Shown here: piece after piece, positions 13,778 through 23,075 of the stretch
Numbering within the stretch: the first letter of the stretch is position 1
Layout: the number at the start of each line of letters is the position of its first letter
Assembly: GCA_903932755.1 (NCBI GenBank)
Contig: CAIZHL010000156.1
Span: forward strand, 1-23,075
DNA length: 23,075 nt
Direction of reading: 5' to 3'
Source: an uncultured beta proteobacterium
GTDB lineage: Bacteria; Pseudomonadota; Gammaproteobacteria; Burkholderiales; Rhodocyclaceae
Position numbers and translations under genes: made by a program
The notes under the pieces: generated by a model
What the model was told of the DNA's origin: nothing
Databases searched by the model: none
The model's input: the letters and a program-made list of their open reading frames with translations, nothing else

Positions 13778-16432
13778 TCACTTCGCCTGGGCCGCGGGCG
13801 GATGCAGCGTCATATGCATTTCGACCACGCCGGGGCCGGTCTTCAGCGTGAAGCCGAGTTTGCGCGCGAGGTCCTGCATGCGCTGGTTTTCGTTCAGGGT
13901 TTCGCCGTGCAGGACGCCGATGCCGCGCTTGCGCGCACAGTCGATCAGGCTTTCCATGAGGATCCGGCCGAGGCCGCCGCCCTTGACGTCGGAGGCGACC
14001 AGGATGGCGAATTCGGCCGCCGCGTTGTCCGGGTCGGCCACCATGCGCGCTTCGCCCAGCGAGCGTTCGACGCCGCCGGCATCGCGCTCGATGGCCACCA
14101 GCGCGATCTCGCGGTCGTAGTCGATCTGGGTAAAGCGCGCCAGCTGCGAGCGCGGCAGCTTGCGCATGGTGCCGAAGAAGCGCATGCGCGAATCCTCGGG
14201 GTCGAGCGAAACGATCAGGTCGGCCAGCGTGGTTTCGTCCTCGGGCCGGATCGGCCGGATCAGCAGCTGGCGGCCGCGCCAGTCGATGTGCTGTTCCAGT
14301 TCGCGCGGGTAGGGGCGGATGGCGAAGCGGCGGAAGCCGACGCGGCGGCCGCGCTGCTCGACGTGGATGTGCCGTTCGCGCGCCACCACGCCGCTGGCTT
14401 CGACGTGGATCGGGTCGAGCTCGATGGCGGTGATTTCGTCGATGTCGGTGAGCAGTTGCGACAGGCGCAGCAGCACCGTCGCCAGCTCGGCCTCGATGGC
14501 GTCGCGTTCGCCGGCGGCGGCGTCGCTGGCGAAGCCGCCGCGGGTGACCAGGTCCATCGCCAGGCGCCGGTTGAGCGGCGGCAGCGCGACCAGGTTGCGC
14601 GGCTTGCCGCCGCCGGCCTCGCCGAGGTAGATCACCGGGCCGAACACCGGGTCGTCGGTGACGCCCAGGCGCAAGGCCGGCAGGCCGCTGCGCGCCACGC
14701 TGGGCCGCAGGCGGTAGCCGCTCACGCGCAGCCCGCGGAATTCGTGGCGGGCGCGGGCGCGCAGGCCGCGCACGGCGAAGCGGATGTCCTCCGGCGAGCG
14801 CAGCTCGCGCGCCACCAGCCCGTGCTCGGCCTCGCTGGCCAGCGCCAGCGCGACGTCGACCGGGTAGCCGCAGGCGTCGGCGGCGGCGATCGCCTCGTCG
14901 ATGTTGCCCGCCGCCGCGTCCTCGCCGGTTTCGATGCCGTAGGCCTGCAGCAGCTGGCGCGCCTCGCGCGGCGGCAGCAGGTGGACGCCGGCGGCGAGCG
15001 CATCGGCCACGGCGCTGCGGGCGCGGCCGATGTCGGGGACGAATTCCTCGGCCACCGAGGGCGGCATCTGCAGCAGCAGGTCGCGGTTGCGCCAGTAGTT
15101 GACGATGCCGAGGAAGACCCCGATCGCCTTTTCCGGCGAGTCGTGCGCCAGCAGGCCTTTGGCGGCGGCGACCTGCTGCGCTTCCTGCATCGCGGCGCCG
15201 CCGACCCAGCAGCTGAAGATGTTCTTCGCGGTCTGCGCCGCGGCGACGCCGATCGCGGCGGCGACGTCGCTGCCGGCGGCGAAGGGCGAGGGCGAATACA
15301 CGGTGAGCACGGCGTCGATGCCCGCGTCCGCGGCCAGCGCGTCGAGCGCGGCGGTCCAGCTGGCGGGGCTCAAGTCGGGCGGCAGGGCCAGCGGATTTTC
15401 CGGCGGCGTGCCGGTGCGCATCAATCCGGCAAGCTTCTGCACGGTTTCCGGGGCGAACCGGGCCAGGGTGCCGCCGTAGTTCAGCAGCGTGCCGGCGGCG
15501 ATGCGGCCCAGCCCCCTGCCGTTGCCGACGATGGCCAGGCGTTCGCCGCCCAGCGGGCGCACCCGCGCCATGGCCTCGGCGGCGTCGAACAGGTCGTCCA
15601 GCGTGTTGATGCGGATCCAGCCGGCGCGGCGCAGCGCCGATTCGTAGACGTCGTCGCTGCGAAACGGCAGGGCCTTGTCCGCGCGGCTGTCGAGCTGCTT
15701 GCCGCGCATGGCGACGACAGGTTTGTTGCGCGCCGCCGCGCGCGCCGCCGACATGAACTTGCGCCCCGCCGGCGCCGTTTCGAACTGCACCAGGATGGCT
15801 TCGGTTTCGGGGTCTTCGGCCAGCCAGTCGAGCACGTCGGCGAGGTCGATGTCGAGGCTGGCGCCAAGGTGCACCACGGCCGAGAAGCCGATGCCCTTGC
15901 CCGCCGCGCGATCCAGCGCGGCGGCGGCGATGGCGGCGGACTGCACCACCAGCGCCACCTTGCCGCGGCCGGCCATCACCGGCGCGACGCTGGCGTTGAG
16001 CCGGCAGGACGGCACCAAGAGGCCGCCGCTGCCGGGGCCGAGTACGCGCACCAGCGTCGGCCGCGCCGCGTCGAGGATGGCCTTGCGCGCTTCCGCCACC
16101 TGGAGTGCGGTCAGCTTTTCGTGCAGAGACGGCCCGATGATCACCGCGCGCGTGCCGCGCTTGCCCAGCTCGGCGACGATGCCGGCGACGTCGCGCAGGG
16201 GCGCGCAAACGATGGCGAGGTCGGGCGCCTTGGCCAGCTCCGAAAGATGGACGTGGCTGCCGATGCCGAACAGCGATTGCTTCTTCGCCGTCACCTGCGT
16301 CACCGTGCCGGAAAACCCGCCCGCCGCGAGGTTGCGCAGCACCACGTCGGCATAGCAGCCCTGCTCGGCCGGTTCGGCGACGACGGCGACCGAGCGGGGG
16401 CGGAAGAGGAAGTCGAGATTGCGGACGGTCAT
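13778..16432 (-). CDS. Pat/YfiQ-type protein: NDP-forming acyl-CoA synthetase-like domains fused to GNAT acetyltransferase
   Basis: The 884-residue protein is laid out in the order of bacterial protein lysine acetyltransferases such as Salmonella Pat/E. coli PatZ. There is an N-terminal CoA-binding Rossmann domain (LFRPRSVAVV near residue 8), succinyl-CoA-ligase-like flavodoxin domains, an ATP-grasp domain (about 475-690), and a C-terminal GNAT domain (about 715-875). The GNAT acetyl-CoA loop is VKGGGLGR. At the place where active synthetases carry the phosphorylated His of a SHTG box, this protein reads SRADKALPFRSDDVYESALRRAG, split here only for description, with no His. So the synthetase part is probably regulatory, as in Pat. 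Pat acetylates and silences acetyl-CoA synthetase and other enzymes. The start ATG 16432 begins the family N-terminus; upstream codons to 16486 are Pro-rich and unlikely. No acs gene is in the window. Confidence 0.88.
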   Translation of the reverse strand: MTVRNLDFLFRPRSVAVVAEPAEQGCYADVVLRNLAAGGFSGTVTQVTAKKQSLFGIGSHVHLSELAKAPDLAIVCAPLRDVAGIVAELGKRGTRAVIIGPSLHEKLTALQVAEARKAILDAARPTLVRVLGPGSGGLLVPSCRLNASVAPVMAGRGKVALVVQSAAIAAAALDRAAGKGIGFSAVVHLGASLDIDLADVLDWLAEDPETEAILVQFETAPAGRKFMSAARAAARNKPVVAMRGKQLDSRADKALPFRSDDVYESALRRAGWIRINTLDDLFDAAEAMARVRPLGGERLAIVGNGRGLGRIAAGTLLNYGGTLARFAPETVQKLAGLMRTGTPPENPLALPPDLSPASWTAALDALAADAGIDAVLTVYSPSPFAAGSDVAAAIGVAAAQTAKNIFSCWVGGAAMQEAQQVAAAKGLLAHDSPEKAIGVFLGIVNYWRNRDLLLQMPPSVAEEFVPDIGRARSAVADALAAGVHLLPPREARQLLQAYGIETGEDAAAGNIDEAIAAADACGYPVDVALALASEAEHGLVARELRSPEDIRFAVRGLRARARHEFRGLRVSGYRLRPSVARSGLPALRLGVTDDPVFGPVIYLGEAGGGKPRNLVALPPLNRRLAMDLVTRGGFASDAAAGERDAIEAELATVLLRLSQLLTDIDEITAIELDPIHVEASGVVARERHIHVEQRGRRVGFRRFAIRPYPRELEQHIDWRGRQLLIRPIRPEDETTLADLIVSLDPEDSRMRFFGTMRKLPRSQLARFTQIDYDREIALVAIERDAGGVERSLGEARMVADPDNAAAEFAILVASDVKGGGLGRILMESLIDCARKRGIGVLHGETLNENQRMQDLARKLGFTLKTGPGVVEMHMTLHPPAAQAK

Positions 16433-16525
16433 GGCGGAAGTGGCGGGAGGCGGCGGGAGGTGACCAGGGGCCGACGGGCGGCACAAGCCGATTCTGCCAC
16501 AGGGCTGCAGCGCGACGGGCGGGGG

Positions 16526-16566
16526 ATGGATCGAGCCCTGCGGCTTTGGCTTGATGGCCGATCCAT
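16526..16566. repeat. 8-bp perfect inverted repeat upstream of the nucleotidyltransferase gene
   Basis: ATGGATCG (16526-16533) and CGATCCAT (16559-16566) are exact reverse complements 25 bases apart. Between them AGCC and GGCT extend a possible stem. The element ends 15 bp before the ATG at 16582 and lies in the short divergent gap to the Pat-like gene, a plausible operator. Confidence 0.55.
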
Positions 16567-16581
16567 GCGATCATCCGCGCC

Positions 16582-17082
16582 ATGAAGATTGCCGAACTGC
16601 TCCAGTCGCTGACCGACGCAAAGGTTGACTACGTGCTTGTCGGCGGCTTGGCCATTCAGCTGCACGGCTATATGCGCAGCACCTTCGACATCGATCTGGT
16701 GCTGGCGATGAACGACGCCAACCTGGCGCGCTTCATCGAGGTCGCAAAGCGGCACGCGCTGACACCGGGCATTCCGGTGCCGATCGATGCGCTGCGCGAT
16801 GCCGGCCAGATCGAACGCTGGCATCGCGAAAAGGGCATGCTGGCATTCTCCCTGCGCGAGCCGCAGGCCGGTGGCGGCGTGGTTGATGTGATCGTGCGAC
16901 CGGAAGTGTCCTTCGACATGCTGATGGCCAATGCGGTCGCCGGCGACCTGTTCGGACGGTATGTGCCGGTCGCCTCCATCGACGACCTGCTGGTGATGAA
17001 GCGCGCCGCCAACCGGCCCAAGGACCGGCTGGACATCGAGGCGCTGGAGAAGATCAGGCGCGGGGAGGACCCGAATGCCTGA
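16582..17082 (+). CDS. nucleotidyltransferase of the AbiEii/DUF6036-like class
   Basis: The 166-residue protein has the minimal nucleotidyltransferase core. VGGLAIQLHG (20-29) supplies the GG turn, STFDIDL (33-39) the metal-binding pair D36 and D38, and VVDVIV (100-105) the third acidic residue D102. The C-terminal SIDDLLVMKRAANRPKDRLDIEAL is the usual helix of this class, with the conserved Lys and the RxKD pair. Relatives transfer nucleotides to RNA or protein and include toxins of type IV or type II abortive-infection pairs as well as antibiotic resistance enzymes. The start ATG at 16582 gives the complete family N-terminus; the Shine-Dalgarno is weak. The stop overlaps the next ORF by 8 bases, indicating translational coupling. 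The class is well supported; substrate and toxin activity are not shown. Confidence 0.82.
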   Translation: MKIAELLQSLTDAKVDYVLVGGLAIQLHGYMRSTFDIDLVLAMNDANLARFIEVAKRHALTPGIPVPIDALRDAGQIERWHREKGMLAFSLREPQAGGGVVDVIVRPEVSFDMLMANAVAGDLFGRYVPVASIDDLLVMKRAANRPKDRLDIEALEKIRRGEDPNA

Positions 17083-17284
17083 AGCCCTCCGCCCGCCCAT
17101 CGCGATCCCGCAGGAGCTGATGCTGGCGCGCCTGGCTCAATCCGAACAGATGCGCGCATTCTTCATCCAGATGTGGCTGCAGAATCCCGCGCTGGCAAAG
17201 CAGGGCGGCGCGCGCGTGGCCGAACTTCTCGCCGTTGCGCCAGCGCCGACTTTCGCGCCGGGCGCGCCGGCGAAGCTGCCCTAG
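17075..17284 (+). CDS. 69-residue hypothetical protein, coupled to the nucleotidyltransferase
   Basis: The ORF starts at ATG 17075, eight bases inside the end of the nucleotidyltransferase gene, and ends at TAG 17284. Residues 1-50 look like a real small helical protein (QELMLARLAQSEQ, RAFFIQMWLQNPALAK, ARVAELL), mixed acidic and basic. The last ~17 residues are Ala/Pro-rich and are encoded by a dispersed 25-bp repeat, so the C-terminus may have been extended by repeat insertion. By position it could be a partner (antitoxin, adaptor) of the nucleotidyltransferase, but I recognise no family. It ends four bp before the stop of the convergent EF-hand gene. Confidence 0.6.
   Translation: MPEALRPPIAIPQELMLARLAQSEQMRAFFIQMWLQNPALAKQGGARVAELLAVAPAPTFAPGAPAKLP
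17229..17253. repeat. dispersed 25-bp repeat, copy 3, inside a coding region
   Basis: This copy matches those at 9075 and 11042, here TCGCCGTTGCGCCAGCGCC followed by GACTTT, then CGCGCCGGGC as in copy 1's TGTGCCGGGC. It encodes part of the C-terminal tail AVAPAPTFAPG of the 69-residue ORF. Confidence 0.7.
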
Positions 17285-17288
17285 GCGT

Positions 17289-19130
17289 TCAGCGCGTCAG
17301 CCACACCAGCGCCGCGAACAGCACGACGGCGAGGAAGGCATAGGTCTTCCACGGCTGTTCCTTTTCCGCATACGGGTCGGCGAGCGCGCGCTCGGCGCCT
17401 TCCGGCAGGCGCGCGAGTTGCGTCAGCGAGGTGCCGAAGGGGATGTTGATGCACGCCCGGGCATTGATTGCCCAGCCGTTGGCGTCGAGTATCGGCCCGA
17501 GGGTGCGGCTCCTCAGTTTGAACCAGGCGACGATCACCGCCGGCAGGGAGATCACCAGCAGCAGGGCGGCGATCGCCAGCGGGATCTGCCAGGCCTTGAG
17601 GCCGAGCAGGCCGGTGAGCATCGCGGCCAGCGCGGTGCCGATGGCGCCGATGGCGAGGCCGATGGCGGCGAAGATGCCGGCGAACTTGCCGGCGTCGAAT
17701 GGCGCCTTGGGCGGAGGCGGAGGCGCGCCCTTGGCCACGCTGGCGACAGCGGCTTCGGCCGCCTTGGCTTCGGCCGCCGCGGCGCGGCTGGCGGCCATCT
17801 TCTGCATCTGCTCGGAGACCATGCGGCCGAGCTTCTTGTAGGGCGACCAGAAGGCCTGGCGCAGGCTGATCGGGTGGTCCAGCACCTTGGTGATGGTGGC
17901 GTCCCAGTCGCGTCCCTGGCGGTCGTAGAACACGCCGTTGCGCAGCGCCATCAGCTGGTCCGAGTCGCCCGCGGTGAAGGCGGCGGCGATCGACAGCTTC
18001 TCGCCGCCATTGCCGCCGACCCGCACGCAGTCGCAATAGACCAGGCAGATGCGCGACAGCGATGCCAGCGCCGCGTGCCTGGCGGCATCATTGACGGCGA
18101 CGCAGAGTTCGGCGGCGCGGCCGTCGAGGTAGAGGGTGCCGATCTGGAAAGTGGCCTTGCCCTGGCGCGCGTAGAAGTTGCGGAAGGCGACGAAGTTGTT
18201 GGCCAGCGTCATCAGGTCGCGCACGTAGCGGGAAAGGCGTTCCAGGTCGCGCACGGCCTCGGCTTCGGCCGGCAGGCCGGCGGGCCTGGCGGCCTGCCAG
18301 GCGGTGAAGGGGGCGAGCCTGGCCTGCAGTTCGGCCCAGTCGGCTTCGCTGAGGGACTCGCGCGCGCCCAGCACGGGCGTCACGGCGGCGTCGCGCAGCG
18401 TCGCCATGCGCGCTGCCCAGGCGGGATTGACGCCGGCTGCCAGCGGCGCCGTGCCGCCAGCGCCAGCGCTCTGCGTCCCGCTGGGAACTTTTGCCAGCGG
18501 CAGCGCGGCGATGTCGGCGTGCTCGGCCGACAGCGTTGCCGCGCCGAGGGATTTCAGGCTGTCGTCGGAGGCATTCATGGCGCCGCCGGCGCGGTCGTCG
18601 AATGCCGCGAGGCGGCAGCGGACGAAGAAGTCGTCGAGCTTTTCCTTGACCGCGGCAAGGGCGGCGCAGGCGGCTTCGGTCGCCTCGCCCAGCGGCTTTG
18701 AGTCGGCGCCGGAGGCTTCCCACGCCGCCAGGGCGCGCGCGGAGTATTCGGCTTCGGCCGCACTCGCGGCTTCCACGGTGACCATGGCTTCGCCCGCGGG
18801 CAGCAAGCCCTTTGCCGCGGCCAGGATGGTTTCGTCCTTGATCGCGGCCAGCGGCACGCCGGCCAGCGCCTGTTCGAGCACGGCGGCATCGGTCAGGCGC
18901 GCGGCGGCCCAGTCGATGGCGCCGAGCAGTTCCGGGGCGCGGATATGGCCGTCGCCGTCGCTGTCGATCAGGGCCAGCGTGCGCGCATCGAACTCGATGC
19001 CGGTGGTCGGGCAGGACAGCGCCACCCACAGTTTCTGGTCAAGCTCCCTCAGGTTGAGCAGGTCGGCGGCGGTGTCGATGCGGACCTGATCGAAGCCGCC
19101 GGTGCGAAAGAATTTCCAGGTGTGGCTCAT
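17289..19130 (-). CDS. EF-hand-containing membrane protein of unknown function
   Basis: The 613-residue protein has one canonical EF-hand loop, [12 protein letters not shown] at 56-67, with Asp at 1, 3, 5, Gly at 6, Ile at 8 and Glu at 12. It should bind calcium. A long helical Ala/Glu-rich soluble part follows (about 70-460), then an Ala-rich and Pro-rich linker ([12 protein letters not shown] near 475). Hydrophobic segments are at about 483-512 and 514-535, with a final one at 597-612. There is no N-terminal signal peptide, so the large domain is predicted cytosolic and anchored by the C-terminal helices. The start ATG 19130 overlaps the stop of the metallo-hydrolase gene (ATGA), so the two are co-translated. 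I know no function for this architecture. Confidence 0.8.
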   Translation of the reverse strand: MSHTWKFFRTGGFDQVRIDTAADLLNLRELDQKLWVALSCPTTGIEFDARTLALIDSDGDGHIRAPELLGAIDWAAARLTDAAVLEQALAGVPLAAIKDETILAAAKGLLPAGEAMVTVEAASAAEAEYSARALAAWEASGADSKPLGEATEAACAALAAVKEKLDDFFVRCRLAAFDDRAGGAMNASDDSLKSLGAATLSAEHADIAALPLAKVPSGTQSAGAGGTAPLAAGVNPAWAARMATLRDAAVTPVLGARESLSEADWAELQARLAPFTAWQAARPAGLPAEAEAVRDLERLSRYVRDLMTLANNFVAFRNFYARQGKATFQIGTLYLDGRAAELCVAVNDAARHAALASLSRICLVYCDCVRVGGNGGEKLSIAAAFTAGDSDQLMALRNGVFYDRQGRDWDATITKVLDHPISLRQAFWSPYKKLGRMVSEQMQKMAASRAAAAEAKAAEAAVASVAKGAPPPPPKAPFDAGKFAGIFAAIGLAIGAIGTALAAMLTGLLGLKAWQIPLAIAALLLVISLPAVIVAWFKLRSRTLGPILDANGWAINARACINIPFGTSLTQLARLPEGAERALADPYAEKEQPWKTYAFLAVVLFAALVWLTR

Positions 19131-19765
19131 GCGTTGTCTCCAACGAAGGGGTTGCTGCGGCGCTCGTCGCCGAAGGTGGACATCGGGCCGTGGCCGGAAA
19201 TGAATTCGACATCGTCGCCCAGCGGCCAGAGCTTGCGCCTGATCGAGTCGATCAGCGCCGGGTGGCTGCCGCGCGGGAAATCGGTGCGGCCGATGCTGCC
19301 GGCGAAGAGCACGTCGCCGACCAGGGCCAGCTTCGACGGCGCGTGGAAGAACACCACGTGCCCCGGCGTGTGGCCTGGGGTATGCAGCACCTGCAGGGTT
19401 TCCTTGCCGACGCTGACGGTGTCGCCGTCCTCCAGCCAGCGATCCGGCGTGAAGGTTTGCGCCGGCGGGAAGCCGAAGCTGCGGCTTTGCGCGGCGAGCT
19501 GGTCGATCCAGAAGCTCTCTTCGCGCTGCGGGCCTTCGATCGGCACGCCCAGCTGCTGCGCCAGTTCGCCGGCGCCGCCGGCATGGTCGATGTGGCCGTG
19601 GGTGAGCAGGATCTTTTCGACATGGACGCCCAGCCGCGCCGCGGCATCGGTCAGTCGTTCGAGGTCGCCGCCGGGATCGACCAGGGCGCCTTTCATGGTT
19701 TCGGTGCACCAGAGCAGGGTGCAGTTCTGCTCGAAAGGGGTGACGGGGATGATGCGGTATTTCAT
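19127..19765 (-). CDS. MBL-fold metallo-hydrolase, GloC/YcbL-type (glyoxalase II-like)
   Basis: The 212-residue protein has the full metallo-beta-lactamase metal set: [10 protein letters not shown] near residue 55 (HxHxDH), HTPGHTPGH near 130, [14 protein letters not shown] near 150, and the terminal [18 protein letters not shown]. The last motif and the ~210-residue length, without the extra C-terminal domain of classical GloB, fit the YcbL/GloC subgroup. That subgroup hydrolyses S-lactoylglutathione and similar thioesters in methylglyoxal detoxification. The start ATG at 19765 has AGGAG eight bases upstream. It lies 36 bp downstream of the hybrid kinase gene and overlaps the EF-hand gene by four bases, so all three may be one transcript. 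The exact thioester is not determined from sequence. Confidence 0.9.
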   Translation of the reverse strand: MKYRIIPVTPFEQNCTLLWCTETMKGALVDPGGDLERLTDAAARLGVHVEKILLTHGHIDHAGGAGELAQQLGVPIEGPQREESFWIDQLAAQSRSFGFPPAQTFTPDRWLEDGDTVSVGKETLQVLHTPGHTPGHVVFFHAPSKLALVGDVLFAGSIGRTDFPRGSHPALIDSIRRKLWPLGDDVEFISGHGPMSTFGDERRSNPFVGDNA

Positions 19766-19801
19766 GGGAAGGGCTCCTGGGCGCCGCTTGGGCGGGGAAT
19801 T

Positions 19802-22186
<2,385 letters not shown>

Positions 22187-22443
22187 GGACGATTCCTTAG
22201 CTTGAAATGGCACTGCAGGCGCACTTGGTAACAGTCGAGCGCAGCGAGCCAATCAGTAGCCTCCCCGCGAGGGGGCGAGGCGGGGTTTCGCAACGCAAGC
22301 GTTGCGCCGCCGCAGCCGGCTGGCTGTGCAAAGCCAGCCGTGGGCCGCGTAGCGGATGGGAGGGGCGGGCCCATTTACCAGCCCGTGGCGCAACGATGGC
22401 TAAGAATTTCATAAGTCCGGGCTATTCATCGAAGCCAAGGGCG
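22187..22443. repeat. 257-bp intergenic region with stacked inverted repeats
   Basis: No gene is seen here. Perfect hairpins are CGCAACGC-AA-GCGTTGCG (22289-22306) and CGGCTGGCT-N6-AGCCAGCCG (22317-22340). A C/G-rich imperfect one, CCCCGC/GCGGGG, lies near 22263-22285. The 15-mer CGAGCGCAGCGAGCC (22236-22250) also occurs at 54-68. There are no T-tracts, so these are not typical terminators; they look like a composite dispersed repeat between comM-like and kinase genes. Confidence 0.7.
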
Positions 22444-23075
22444 TCAGTTGGCGAGGCCGCGCCGGTAGTGCACGGCCTCGGCGATGTGGGCGGCGGATAG
22501 CGGCGCGCCGTCGGGCAGGCCGGCCAGATCGGCGATGGTGCGCGCTACCTTGAGGATGCGATGATAAGCCCGGGCGCTGAGCCCGAGCTGCTGCATCGCA
22601 CGCTTGAGCAGGGCCGCGCCGGCGCAGTCGGGCAGGCAATGCACATCGACTTCGGCGGGCGAGAGCAGGGCGTTGGGCTTGCCCTGCCGCGCCTGCTGCC
22701 GCGCCCGCGCTTCGGCCACGCGTGCGCGCACCGTGGCCGAATCTTCGCCGTCGCCGCGCGCGGCGAGATCGGACTCGGCGACCGCCGGCACCTCGAGCAT
22801 CAGGTCGATGCGGTCGAGCAGCGGCCCGGAAAGCTTGCCGCGGTAGCGTGCGACCTGGTCCGGCGTGCAGCGGCATTTGCCGGAGCTGTGGCCGAGCCAG
22901 CCGCAGGGACAGGGGTTCATCGCCGCCACGAGCTGGAAGCGCGCCGGGAATTCGGCGCGGCGCGCGGCGCGGGCGATGTGGATGTGCCCGGTTTCCAGCG
23001 GTTCGCGCAGGGCTTCCAGCACGCCGCGCTGGAACTCGGACAGTTCGTCGAGAAACAGGGTGCCGTTGTGGGCCA
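22444..23075 (-). CDS. comM: ComM/YifB-family Mg-chelatase-like AAA ATPase, C-terminal part (cut by window edge)
   Basis: About 210 codons of the C-terminal part are present; the 5' end lies beyond base 23075. The visible part begins just before Walker B (GTLFLDEL) and continues with FQRGVLEALREPLETG. Then come the NPCPCG and CxC cysteines (NPCPCGWLGHSSGKCRCTP, a probable zinc site), LSGPLLDRIDL with the arginine finger region, and the C-terminal SARAYHRILKVARTIADLAG and AVHYRRG. These are family hallmarks. ComM is a hexameric DNA helicase that promotes branch migration during natural transformation in Vibrio and Haemophilus. Identification is firm; that this strain is naturally competent is inference. 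It stops at TGA 22444. Confidence 0.92.
   Translation of the reverse strand, partial: AHNGTLFLDELSEFQRGVLEALREPLETGHIHIARAARRAEFPARFQLVAAMNPCPCGWLGHSSGKCRCTPDQVARYRGKLSGPLLDRIDLMLEVPAVAESDLAARGDGEDSATVRARVAEARARQQARQGKPNALLSPAEVDVHCLPDCAGAALLKRAMQQLGLSARAYHRILKVARTIADLAGLPDGAPLSAAHIAEAVHYRRGLAN

Noticed and set aside
13766..16585. Long plus-strand open frame opposite the Pat-like gene
   Set aside because: Composition is an antisense shadow (Arg/Ala/Gln/His-rich, no motifs); the minus strand has a full Pat/GNAT domain order.

Overview
The window is a GC-rich chromosomal segment with dense coding. Its gene content looks like a Betaproteobacterium, perhaps Rhodocyclales. This is an inference from protein style and composition; no rRNA or other marker gene is present. 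Intervals without a gene are short and hold a riboswitch, a strong terminator and several small dispersed repeats.

Layout, left to right. A TroA/BtuF-like metal or cobalamin binding protein (97-900, +) overlaps an exported SCO1/SenC-type thioredoxin-fold protein (897-1490, +). A giant 2392-residue RTX calcium-binding protein (1672-8850, +) fills the next 7 kb. It has a serralysin-like C-terminal secretion region but no type I secretion genes beside it. It is followed by a 70-bp palindromic repeat and a textbook intrinsic terminator. A 573-residue protein with a PilZ-like C-terminal part (9111-10832, -) follows. Its leader contains a c-di-GMP-I (GEMM) riboswitch behind a good sigma-70 promoter and a 15-bp direct repeat. 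Divergent from it is an MFS exporter (11166-12437, +). Three small membrane proteins (12440-13716, -) and an 884-residue Pat/YfiQ-type acyltransferase (13778-16432, -) come next. Then there is an overlapping pair on the + strand: an AbiEii-like nucleotidyltransferase (16582-17082) and a 69-residue unknown (17075-17284). On the minus strand are a GloC/YcbL-type metallo-hydrolase (19127-19765) overlapping an EF-hand membrane protein (17289-19130), a PAS-HisKA-HATPase-REC-REC-Hpt hybrid kinase (19802-22186), and the 3' end of a ComM/YifB AAA ATPase (22444 to the window edge).

How things fit together. The clearest regulatory unit is the c-di-GMP riboswitch in front of a probable c-di-GMP effector: the second messenger could set both the synthesis and the activity of the same protein. 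The hybrid kinase and the giant secreted RTX protein fit a surface or biofilm lifestyle, but nothing in the sequence links them directly to the riboswitch. The nucleotidyltransferase plus small-ORF pair, preceded by an inverted repeat, is the best candidate for an undescribed two-gene (toxin-antitoxin-like) module. No CRISPR array, tRNA, rRNA, transposase or integrase was found.
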